NCBI GenBank assembly: GCA_027024625.1
Contig: JALVRY010000140.1
Coordinates: 11,253-17,440 of the forward strand
Direction of reading: 5' to 3'
DNA length: 6,188 nucleotides
Source of the DNA: Thiotrichaceae bacterium
Lineage (GTDB): Bacteria > Pseudomonadota > Gammaproteobacteria > Thiotrichales > Thiotrichaceae
In this document: in pieces, positions 1 to 5,102 of the stretch
Layout: the number at the start of each line of letters is the position of its first letter
Numbering within the stretch: position 1 is the first letter of the stretch
Program-made: the position numbers and the translations under genes
The notes under the pieces: model-generated
Seen by the model: only the letters and a program-made list of their open reading frames with translations
Told to the model about the DNA's origin: nothing
The model's database searches: none

Positions 1-273
1 GCACTAAAAACTAAACCTGATGTGATTTATCTTGACCCTATGTTTCCAGAGAGACAAAAAAAAGCTCAGGTCAAAAAAGAGATGCTATTTTTCCATGACA
101 TAGCCGGCAAGGATTTGGATAGTGCGAAACTGTTGCAATTGGCTAAATCACAAGCTAAAAAAAGAATTGTAGTTAAACGCCCCCGCCTAGCCAAGACATT
201 AGACTCAGGTCAGCCTAATTTTGTAATAACGGGCAAATCTACACGTTATGATGTGTATTTGCCAAACAGCTAA
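1..273 (+). CDS. rsmJ: 16S rRNA (guanine-N2)-methyltransferase RsmJ, 3' part only
   Basis: The reading frame is open from base 1 and gives 90 residues ending at TAA 271-273; the start lies outside the window. RsmJ is the SAM-dependent enzyme that methylates N2 of G1516 in 16S rRNA (E. coli numbering) in the cytoplasm. The fragment carries the family's catalytic motif YLDPMFP at residues 10-16, followed by a lysine-rich stretch ending VKKEM (about residues 24-28) and a KRIVVKRP strand (about 55-62). These match the C-terminal third of E. coli RsmJ (about 250 aa) closely by eye. The GTG at 22-24 (V8) is internal and not a start. The stop overlaps the stop of the convergent thioredoxin/HEAT gene, so no terminator fits between them. 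Identity is confident; only the truncation limits the call. Confidence 0.93.
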   Translation, partial: ALKTKPDVIYLDPMFPERQKKAQVKKEMLFFHDIAGKDLDSAKLLQLAKSQAKKRIVVKRPRLAKTLDSGQPNFVITGKSTRYDVYLPNS

Positions 274-902
274 CTAAGAAGCACCTCTAAACTATCTTCA
301 ATAACTTCTCTAAGCTCTTGATCTTCAGTATTTTTATGACTCTCCAAATGAGGTATCGCCTCACTAGAATGTGTAAGTGACAAATAATGAGCTGCATCTG
401 CTCGCACTCTATTATCTTTAGAATCAAGTAGTTCTATTAATTTATTCAAGTAAGACTTTAATATCTGAGTTCCTTCAAACTCTTCCATAATTACACCGAT
501 ACCAATACGTGTACTTAGTATCGTAGCGGGATCTTCAAGTAGTTTCATAATGACATCAAAGTGCTGATTATCAGCATTAATACTATCAATTACTTTTTGA
601 GCATCCCCATGAGAAAGCATGTGATCAAACTCACCCAACAGATTATCCTGCTTGTTTGCCCATTCAATACGCTGCTTTAATGCATCCATTGGTTGCAAAC
701 CTGTAAGGACATAATCAGCAATTTTAATCCAAGGTACGCTACGCACACCCAGCTGCTGAGCAACATCGGGATCTGCTTCAATATTAACCACATGAAGTTG
801 ACTTAAGTCTCCTTTCTTCAGTAAATCACTTAATGATTGCAAAACAGAAGGGCAGTGTGGGCAATGTGTACTTAATAGCAATGTGGCGGTTGGTGCAGTC
901 AT
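270..902 (-). CDS. Thioredoxin-fold (CPHC) protein with C-terminal HEAT-like helical region
   Basis: The product is 210 aa. Residues 1-80 look like a minimal thioredoxin/glutaredoxin fold: a beta strand (about 6-11), the redox motif C14-P-H-C17 followed by Pro18, a second strand (HVVNIEAD, 37-44) and the VRSVP loop with the likely cis-proline P57. CPHC is the DsbA-type active site and also occurs in small archaeal thioredoxins, but no signal peptide is seen, so a cytoplasmic location is expected. Residues about 85-210 are predicted helical; 147-175 (KLIELLDS...[11 protein letters not shown]) has the HEAT/PBS-lyase repeat pattern, with a likely second degenerate repeat at 181-209. The HEAT part suggests protein binding, so a targeted disulfide reductase or adaptor is an inference; the substrate is unknown. 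ATG 902-900 is preceded by GAGA (914-911) at 8-nt spacing. It is the last gene of the dksA-gluQ operon, 5 nt after gluQ. Confidence 0.85.
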   Translation of the reverse strand: MTAPTATLLLSTHCPHCPSVLQSLSDLLKKGDLSQLHVVNIEADPDVAQQLGVRSVPWIKIADYVLTGLQPMDALKQRIEWANKQDNLLGEFDHMLSHGDAQKVIDSINADNQHFDVIMKLLEDPATILSTRIGIGVIMEEFEGTQILKSYLNKLIELLDSKDNRVRADAAHYLSLTHSSEAIPHLESHKNTEDQELREVIEDSLEVLLS

Positions 903-907
903 TAGAT

Positions 908-1795
908 TTATCTCATTATTTTATTGTAATCCCAATGGTCAATTGCCCAATTCCATAAATCAGTAATATGTGCAAAATCTGTCATCTTGGGTGGCATTTG
1001 TCCTAGGAATTGTAGGGATTTGTGAATATTTTTTAGCCCATCTTTTATTTCAGCTTCAGGGGCATGATTGGTTTTACTTAATTTGTTTCCATTTTCGTCT
1101 AATGCAATAGGAAAGTGTAGATACCGAGGCTGTTTATAGCCCAATAATTGCTGAAGATAAATTTGTCGAGCAGTATTATCAAGCAAATCATTACCACGAA
1201 CAATATCGCTAATCTTTTGATAATCATCATCTACCACAACCGCTAGTTGATAAGCATATATACCATCACTGCGTTTTAATACAAAATCACCAATTTCTGA
1301 TGATAAATGTTGCACATATTCACCTTGCAAACGATCCTCAAAGCTTATTGCATCATTATGGGTTATCAAACGAGTAGATTGTTGCGAGCCTGCTGATATA
1401 GGCATTCCTCTACGGCAAGTACCTGCATAGATCAAACCATATGGTCCCATTGTTGCTGTTTGCTTAATTTGTTTGCGAGTACAGCAACAAGGATAAATGT
1501 GTTTGGATAAGCTCAGCTCATTTATAGCAGATTCGTAAGCGGAAAAGCGTTGGCTTTGGTACAGAATTTCCTCATCCCATTCAAAACCATAGGCTTCTAA
1601 TAATCGGATAATGGAGCGAATAGCACCTGCTTGGACACGCGGCTGATCAAGGTCTTCGATACGAAGCAACCATTTACCCTGATTTGCTTTTGCATCAAGG
1701 TAACTGGCTGTTGCTGCAATTAGCGACCCAAAATGCAAAGAGCCGCTGGGAGATGGGGCGAAACGCCCCCGATATTCAGATAATGTATTATGCAA
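908..1795 (-). CDS. gluQ: Glutamyl-queuosine tRNA(Asp) synthetase
   Basis: GluQRS is a truncated glutamyl-tRNA synthetase paralogue that attaches glutamate to the queuosine base in the anticodon loop of tRNA(Asp); it lacks an anticodon-binding domain. With the start chosen here the product is 295 aa, close to the E. coli enzyme. Visible motifs are GRFAPSPSG near the N-terminus, the HIGH-like HFGS (21-24), RIEDLDQPR (about 45-53), a zinc site of the GluQRS type (C103-x-C105, then Y123-x3-C127) and the KMSKS-like KLSK (238-241). The frame is open further upstream to a TTG at 1834-1832, but that would overlap dksA by 47 nt and add 13 unaligned basic residues. TTG 1795-1793 is preferred: it lies 13 codons nearer GRFAPSPSG and has AAAGG (1804-1800) 4 nt upstream. 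It overlaps the end of dksA by 8 nt, which points to translational coupling. The exact start is less certain than the identity. Confidence 0.93.
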   Translation of the reverse strand: MHNTLSEYRGRFAPSPSGSLHFGSLIAATASYLDAKANQGKWLLRIEDLDQPRVQAGAIRSIIRLLEAYGFEWDEEILYQSQRFSAYESAINELSLSKHIYPCCCTRKQIKQTATMGPYGLIYAGTCRRGMPISAGSQQSTRLITHNDAISFEDRLQGEYVQHLSSEIGDFVLKRSDGIYAYQLAVVVDDDYQKISDIVRGNDLLDNTARQIYLQQLLGYKQPRYLHFPIALDENGNKLSKTNHAPEAEIKDGLKNIHKSLQFLGQMPPKMTDFAHITDLWNWAIDHWDYNKIMR

Positions 1796-2234
1796 GTTGC
1801 CTTTCTTTAATTTCTTGCGTGGTCTTACAATCAATGCAAAGTTCAGCCGTTGGACGAACTTCTAAGCGTTGCAAACCGATCTCAATGCCACAAGCTTCAC
1901 AATAGCCAAAATCTTCGGTTTCTAAGAACGCCAATGTTTTTTCAATTTTACGCACGAGCTTACGCTCACGATCACGATTACGAAGCTCAAGTGCAAACTC
2001 TTCTTCTTGCGTTGCACGATCCGCAGGGTCGGCAAAATGCGCCGCATCTTCCTTCATATGATCGACGGTTTTATTCACACCTTCGAGCAAAGTCTGCTTC
2101 CATGCAGTTAAAATCTTACGAAAATGTTCTCTCTGGTTGTCATTCATGTACTCCTCATCGTCTTTCTCGATATAAGGATCGATGCCGTCAACTGGCAAAG
2201 CAGACTTCCGTGTCATTGCTGTAACTGTTGCCAT
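1788..2234 (-). CDS. dksA: RNA polymerase-binding transcription factor DksA
   Basis: The 148-aa product matches DksA (E. coli 151 aa) over its whole length. DksA enters the RNA polymerase secondary channel and, with ppGpp, represses rRNA promoters and activates amino-acid promoters. The long coiled coil (about residues 33-105) carries the tip motif DPADRA at 69-74, so D69, D72 and A74 correspond to the functional D71, D74 and A76 of E. coli. The four-cysteine zinc finger is complete: C112, C115, C133, C136. This is therefore a classical DksA, not a cysteine-less paralogue. ATG 2234-2232 follows a strong CGGAGG (2246-2241) at 6-nt spacing. dksA is the first gene of a minus-strand operon; gluQ starts within its last codons, a tighter arrangement than the separated dksA-gluQ pair of enterobacteria. 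Confidence 0.97.
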   Translation of the reverse strand: MATVTAMTRKSALPVDGIDPYIEKDDEEYMNDNQREHFRKILTAWKQTLLEGVNKTVDHMKEDAAHFADPADRATQEEEFALELRNRDRERKLVRKIEKTLAFLETEDFGYCEACGIEIGLQRLEVRPTAELCIDCKTTQEIKERQLA

Positions 2235-2240
2235 ATTTTT

Positions 2241-2246
2241 CCTCCG
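2241..2246 (-). promoter_or_regulatory. Strong ribosome binding site of dksA
   Basis: The minus strand reads CGGAGG, followed by six A/T bases and then the dksA ATG at 2234-2232. This near-perfect Shine-Dalgarno fixes the 148-aa start over the internal in-frame ATG at residue 30. Confidence 0.85.
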
Positions 2247-2364
2247 TTAAATAAATTCTCACTTAGCTAAAAAGCACAGAACTGATTTAACTATTTGATA
2301 AATTAATAAAATATTTGTTATCTATGATTAGCCCATAAAAAATCGTTGCGGATTATATATGATA

Positions 2365-2394
2365 TTTGTACTCATAGACATCACTTTTTGTCAA
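2365..2394 (-). promoter_or_regulatory. Candidate sigma70-type promoter for the dksA operon
   Basis: On the minus strand a perfect -35 hexamer TTGACA (2394-2389) is followed after 18 nt by TACAAA (2370-2365), a 4/6 match to the -10 consensus. A perfect TATAAT lies further on at 2357-2352, but 31 nt from the TTGACA, too far to pair with it; it may be a second -10 without a good -35. Transcription from either would give a 5' UTR of roughly 110-130 nt ahead of dksA. The call rests on motif matches only. Confidence 0.4.
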
Positions 2395-2437
2395 CACTGT
2401 CTATTTTTAGTTCAGCACATTCTAATGAGTATTGATC

Positions 2438-2491
2438 GATGTGCAATTATGGTTGATAAGAGGTATCTCTTAGCTTAATAAGATGTGCAAT
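2438..2491. repeat. Pair of 10-bp direct repeats GATGTGCAAT
   Basis: GATGTGCAAT occurs at 2438-2447 and again at 2482-2491, 44 bp apart start to start (about four helical turns). The core ATGTGC also appears inverted as GCACAT at 2415-2420. Spacing and orientation would suit a transcription factor site, but no known operator is recognised. Confidence 0.45.
2457..2472. repeat. Perfect inverted repeat TAAGAG-GTAT-CTCTTA
   Basis: A 6-bp perfect stem with a 4-nt loop lies between the two GATGTGCAAT repeats. It could be an operator half-site pair or an RNA hairpin. The arms resemble those of the hairpin at 2531-2544 (TAAGA/TCTTA). Confidence 0.45.
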
Positions 2492-2519
2492 AAATAGACA
2501 GATTGTTAATTTTTATTGC
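2487..2519. repeat. 8-bp inverted repeat GCAATAAA / TTTATTGC
   Basis: GCAATAAA (2487-2494) and its exact reverse complement TTTATTGC (2512-2519) are separated by 17 nt. In RNA they could form an AT-rich stem just upstream of the terminator-like hairpin; the first arm overlaps the second GATGTGCAAT repeat. Confidence 0.4.
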
Positions 2520-2530
2520 GATCTTTTGCT

Positions 2531-2550
2531 TAAGAAAGCTCTTATTTTTT
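2531..2550 (+). terminator. Weak intrinsic-terminator-like hairpin with T6 tract upstream of ribE
   Basis: TAAGA (2531-2535), loop AAGC and TCTTA (2540-2544) form a 5-bp AT-rich stem followed directly by six Ts (2545-2550) on the plus strand. The form is that of a Rho-independent terminator, but the stem is short and weak. It could end a short leader or small RNA ahead of ribE, or be a chance structure in AT-rich DNA. Confidence 0.25.
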
Positions 2551-2604
2551 CATCTATATTTTTAAACTCCCCTTAATGGTTATTTCACAATACGTTCAGT
2601 TAAC

Positions 2605-2619
2605 GGTAGACTGTCTGCC
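2605..2619 (+). promoter_or_regulatory. Short hairpin in the ribE leader
   Basis: GGTAGA (2605-2610), loop CTG and TCTGCC (2614-2619) form a 6-bp stem with one G-U pair, ending 27 nt before the ribE ATG. The sequence around the start codon lacks a good Shine-Dalgarno (only GACGG at 2633-2637), so leader structure may affect ribE translation. This is inference from sequence only. Confidence 0.3.
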
Positions 2620-2646
2620 CTCACTTTCGCTTGACGGTACGCCCTA

Positions 2647-3306
2647 ATGTTCACAGGTATTATAGAAGCCACCGGTATAATCGGTGATATTCAACCCAAA
2701 GGTGACGACATTCGATTACTTATCGACACTGGTAAGCTCGATATGTCGGACGTTAAAGTGGGTGACAGTATTGCAGTCAACGGAGTTTGTTTAACGGCAA
2801 TAAGCATAGTAGATTCTGGATTTTTAGCAGATGTTTCTCGAGAATCTTTAAAATTAACCTCATTGGCGCAGTTATCAGCGGGATCAGAAGTCAATTTAGA
2901 GAAGGCTCTAACCTTGCAAACTCGCTTAGGTGGTCACTTAGTAAGCGGACACGTAGACGGGCTAGGTGAAGTTATCGAGCAGTATGATGAGGGACGTTCA
3001 ACACGTTATTGGCTAAAAGCCCCCGATGACTTAGCTAAGTACATCTCTGCTAAAGGCTCTATTTGTATCGACGGTACAAGTTTAACTGTCAATGAAGTTG
3101 ATGGGGCAAAGTTTAAAATCAACATCGTGCCACACACAATCCAAGAAACTGTTATTAAGCACTATCATCTTGGAACAAAGGTAAATCTTGAAGTGGATGT
3201 GATTGCACGATATTTAGAGCGTTTATTGCAAGGTGAAGCCGCAGCAGCCTCAACATCATCAGGTATCACAGAGGCATTTCTCGCAGAAAATGGGTTTATC
3301 AAATAG
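2647..3306 (+). CDS. ribE: Riboflavin synthase, alpha subunit
   Basis: The enzyme dismutates two molecules of 6,7-dimethyl-8-ribityllumazine into riboflavin and 5-amino-6-ribitylaminouracil, the last step of riboflavin synthesis. The 219-aa product has the two tandem lumazine-binding barrels of the family. Domain 1 starts with MFTGIIEATG and contains NGVCLT (45-50) and SRESL (64-68). The bridge has RLGGHLVSGHVDG (93-105), and domain 2 has GSICIDGTSLTVN (137-149), PHT (162-164) and the VNLEVDVIARYLERL helix region (179-193), followed by a tail of about 25 residues. The start is fixed by the invariant MFTGI N-terminus, although the Shine-Dalgarno is poor. It is the first gene of the plus-strand cluster, 14 nt ahead of ribBX. 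In other bacteria the gene is also called ribC. Note that ribD, often directly upstream, is absent here. Confidence 0.97.
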   Translation: MFTGIIEATGIIGDIQPKGDDIRLLIDTGKLDMSDVKVGDSIAVNGVCLTAISIVDSGFLADVSRESLKLTSLAQLSAGSEVNLEKALTLQTRLGGHLVSGHVDGLGEVIEQYDEGRSTRYWLKAPDDLAKYISAKGSICIDGTSLTVNEVDGAKFKINIVPHTIQETVIKHYHLGTKVNLEVDVIARYLERLLQGEAAAASTSSGITEAFLAENGFIK

Positions 3307-3320
3307 AGTTTATAAAAAGT

Positions 3321-4421
3321 ATGAAGTTTAACACCACTGAAGAACTAATCGCCGATATGGCTCAAGGAAAAATGGTTATCGTCGTCGATGATGAAGATCG
3401 CGAAAATGAAGGCGATTTTCTTATGGCATCCTCACAGGTCAAGCCAGAAGATATTAACTTTATGGCAACACATGGGCGTGGTTTGATTTGCATGACCATG
3501 ACGGCGGATCGCTGTAAACAGCTTGATCTTGGCTTGATGGTTGATGGTACAAATAATGACATTCATGGTACAAACTTTACTGTCTCTATTGAGGCTGCAG
3601 AGGGCGTAACAACAGGTATTTCAGCTCAAGACAGAGCCGTTACAATCCAAACGGCTGTAGCAGACAATGCTTGTGGCACAGATATTGTCCAGCCGGGTCA
3701 TGTCTTCCCATTAAAAGCTCAACTAGGCGGTGTTTTAACCCGTGCAGGTCATACAGAAGCGGGTTGTGACTTGGCAAAACTAGCAGGCTTTGAGCCATCC
3801 GCCACTATCGTCGAGATACTTAATGAAGATGGTACGATGGCACGTCGAGACGACCTCTTTAAAATTGCAAAACAACACAACCTTAAAATTGGAACAATTG
3901 AAGATTTAATTAGCTACCGAATTGCTAATGAAAAAACCGTTGAGCGTATTCAAGAAATCAATGTCGATACGGAATTTGGTGATTTTAAGCTAGTAGCTTT
4001 CCAAGAGCCTGCTAAACATGGCACACATTTAGCTCTGATCAAAGGTGAGGTTTCAGCAGACAAGCCTATTATGGTACGCGTTCATGTTGAAAATGAATTA
4101 TGCGATATGTTATCACTAAATGAAAAGGCCTGCGGTTGGCCACTACGCTCTGTTATGAAGCGCATTAGTGATGAAGGCACAGGCGTTATTGTCATTTTGC
4201 GAAATATTACCAATACAGAAGACTTGTTGAATCGCCTTAAAGCTATCGAATCAAACAAGCCAAAAAAAGAACGCCAACAAACAGATTTACGCACTTTCGG
4301 TATAGGTGCTCAAATACTTAAAGATATTGGTGTCTCAAAGATGCGGGTAATGAGTGCTCCAGTGAAGTTCCATGCAATTGGCGGCTTCGGTTTAGAAATT
4401 ATTGATTATGTACAGGACTAA
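3321..4421 (+). CDS. ribBX: 3,4-dihydroxy-2-butanone 4-phosphate synthase with degenerate GTP cyclohydrolase II-like domain (RibBX type)
   Basis: Residues 1 to about 205 are a full DHBP synthase, which makes the four-carbon unit from ribulose 5-phosphate: acidic metal-binding motif [10 protein letters not shown] (23-32), RGLICM (53-58), [10 protein letters not shown] (97-106), GHVFPL (126-131) and RAGHTEA (141-147). Residues about 206-366 resemble GTP cyclohydrolase II (HLALIKGEV 236-244, [13 protein letters not shown] 326-338), but the zinc cysteines are mostly lost. Aligned by eye, the three ligands become N258, K269 and C271, and the EGRGIG loop after LR (293-294) is replaced by NITNTED. 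Such RibB-RibX hybrids are common in Proteobacteria and lack cyclohydrolase activity, so an independent ribA should exist elsewhere. The gene may be annotated ribBA or ribB. There is no strong Shine-Dalgarno before ATG 3321, and coupling to ribE is likely. Confidence 0.95.
   Translation: MKFNTTEELIADMAQGKMVIVVDDEDRENEGDFLMASSQVKPEDINFMATHGRGLICMTMTADRCKQLDLGLMVDGTNNDIHGTNFTVSIEAAEGVTTGISAQDRAVTIQTAVADNACGTDIVQPGHVFPLKAQLGGVLTRAGHTEAGCDLAKLAGFEPSATIVEILNEDGTMARRDDLFKIAKQHNLKIGTIEDLISYRIANEKTVERIQEINVDTEFGDFKLVAFQEPAKHGTHLALIKGEVSADKPIMVRVHVENELCDMLSLNEKACGWPLRSVMKRISDEGTGVIVILRNITNTEDLLNRLKAIESNKPKKERQQTDLRTFGIGAQILKDIGVSKMRVMSAPVKFHAIGGFGLEIIDYVQD
4414..4417 (+). promoter_or_regulatory. Ribosome binding site of ribH inside the end of ribBX
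   Basis: AGGA in the last codons of ribBX lies 9 nt before the ribH ATG (4427). With only 5 nt between the ribBX stop and the ribH start, translational coupling is likely. Confidence 0.6.
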
Positions 4422-4426
4422 CAAAC

Positions 4427-4903
4427 ATGAATAACATCAAAACAATTGAAGGTGATTTTACCTCAGCAAATGCAAAATACGGCATTTGCGTTGCACGCTT
4501 CAATGAATTTATTGTTGAAGGTTTAACACGCGGCGCTGTTGATGCTCTACTTCGCCATGGCGTTGATGAGGCCAATATCGAAATCGTCCGTGTTCCTGGG
4601 GCATACGAGCTTCCATTAATAGCACAAGCGATGGCTAAAACAGGCAAATATGATGCAATCATCGGCTTGGGTGCTGTTATTCGCGGTAGTACACCACACT
4701 TTGACTATGTAGCAGGTGAGTCAGCAAAAGGCTTAGCATCAGTGGGAATGCAGCATCACATCCCTGTTATCAATGGTATTTTAACGACAGAGAATATCGA
4801 ACAGACTATCGAGCGTGCAGGCACAAAAGCTGGCAATAAAGGTGCTGAAGCAGCATTAGGCGCCATTGAAATGGTTTCAGTTTTGAACCAATTCAGTAGT
4901 TAA
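4427..4903 (+). CDS. ribH: 6,7-dimethyl-8-ribityllumazine synthase
   Basis: Lumazine synthase condenses 5-amino-6-ribitylaminouracil with the DHBP made by RibBX to give the substrate of RibE; family members form pentamers or 60-mer capsids. The 158-aa product is of normal length and keeps the active-site blocks: ARFN with the stacking aromatic F25 (23-26), VPGAYELP (56-63), [15 protein letters not shown] (82-96) with phosphate-binding residues and the likely acid/base H91, GILTTEN (117-123) and [16 protein letters not shown] (128-143) with R130. Oligomeric state cannot be read from the sequence. It lies 5 nt after ribBX and ends the riboflavin part of the cluster; a 199-bp gap follows before nusB. 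Confidence 0.97.
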   Translation: MNNIKTIEGDFTSANAKYGICVARFNEFIVEGLTRGAVDALLRHGVDEANIEIVRVPGAYELPLIAQAMAKTGKYDAIIGLGAVIRGSTPHFDYVAGESAKGLASVGMQHHIPVINGILTTENIEQTIERAGTKAGNKGAEAALGAIEMVSVLNQFSS

Positions 4904-4909
4904 GGTTGA

Positions 4910-4921
4910 TTCAAATTTGAA
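4910..4921. repeat. 12-bp perfect palindrome TTCAAATTTGAA
   Basis: The palindrome starts 6 nt after the ribH stop. It may be an operator for a dimeric regulator in front of nusB, or part of the structured ribH-nusB spacer; no specific regulator is recognised. Confidence 0.4.
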
Positions 4922-4929
4922 GCATAGTG

Positions 4930-4967
4930 AACCACAAAGAGATGCGAAAATGCTCTCTTCTGTGGTT
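4930..4967 (+). promoter_or_regulatory. Long hairpin in the ribH-nusB spacer
   Basis: AACCACA-AAGAGA (4930-4942) pairs with TCTCTT (4954-4959) and TGTGGTT (4961-4967): 13 bp with a single bulged C (4960), closed by an 11-nt loop that can add two more GC pairs. Only three Ts follow (4966-4968), so it is not a standard intrinsic terminator. It may be an mRNA processing or stability element between the riboflavin genes and nusB-thiL. The structure was read by eye, without an energy calculation. Confidence 0.55.
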
Positions 4968-4976
4968 TGATCATAT

Positions 4977-4996
4977 CTGCTTTCATTGCAAAGCAG
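4977..4996 (+). promoter_or_regulatory. Second hairpin in the ribH-nusB spacer
   Basis: CTGCTTT (4977-4983) and AAAGCAG (4990-4996) form a perfect 7-bp stem with the 6-nt loop CATTGC. An outer pairing of TTGATCA (4967-4973) with TGATCAA (5013-5019) could enclose it. Confidence 0.45.
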
Positions 4997-5018
4997 CGTA
5001 CATTAAAGAAGCTGATCA

Positions 5019-5028
5019 AGTCATGACT
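5019..5028. repeat. 10-bp perfect palindrome AGTCATGACT
   Basis: A perfect palindrome lies about 75 bp before nusB. It adds to the symmetry of the ribH-nusB spacer and could be a protein binding site; there is no further support. Confidence 0.3.
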
Positions 5029-5088
5029 CGTTCTCCTGAGGTTAAAATCCGCTCAGAAAATTCGATCCGACTTAATTAGAACTTCTTA

Positions 5089-5093
5089 AAGGA
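5089..5093 (+). promoter_or_regulatory. Ribosome binding site of nusB
   Basis: AAGGA lies 9 nt before ATG 5103 and supports that start for nusB. Confidence 0.7.
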
Positions 5094-5102
5094 ATACACA
5101 AT

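Larger units (their letters stand above)
2235..2646. other. 412-bp AT-rich divergent intergenic region between dksA and ribE
   Basis: No credible protein gene or tRNA is seen on either strand. The dksA-proximal half holds the dksA ribosome binding site and candidate promoter. The ribE-proximal half (about 2410-2620) is dense in short inverted and direct repeats, listed separately. The conserved blocks of an FMN (RFN) riboswitch are absent. No strong plus-strand promoter stands out; TTGATA at 2453-2458 with TAATAA at 2476-2481 (17-nt spacing) is a poor candidate. The region should carry regulation for both divergent operons and could also encode a small RNA. Confidence 0.6.

Noticed and set aside
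1796..1834. Longer gluQ starting at TTG 1834 (308 aa)
   Set aside because: It would overlap dksA by 47 nt and add a basic 13-residue extension not expected in GluQRS; TTG 1795 has a ribosome binding site and gives the usual N-terminus.
1684..1905. 73-codon plus-strand open frame across the dksA-gluQ junction
   Set aside because: Antisense shadow of two conserved genes.
1850..2224. 124-codon open frame on the plus strand
   Set aside because: It is fully antisense to dksA, which is unmistakable; this frame has no recognisable motif or ribosome binding site.
2352..2394. Perfect TTGACA and perfect TATAAT on the minus strand as one dksA promoter
   Set aside because: They are 31 nt apart, far outside the 16-18 nt that sigma70 tolerates; the weaker TACAAA at 18 nt was used for the candidate instead.
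2560..2646. FMN (RFN) riboswitch upstream of ribE
   Set aside because: Only the short GACGGTA resembles part of the element; the other conserved RFN blocks are missing and no multi-stem fold of that type can be drawn.
4399..4662. 87-codon minus-strand open frame over ribH
   Set aside because: Antisense shadow of ribH; no family resemblance.
4942..5079. Small plus-strand open frame of 45 codons in the ribH-nusB spacer (starts MRKCSLLWF, ends SIRLN)
   Set aside because: The ATG lies inside the long hairpin, with purines directly abutting it and no proper ribosome binding site. The product resembles no family I know, and this length is expected by chance.
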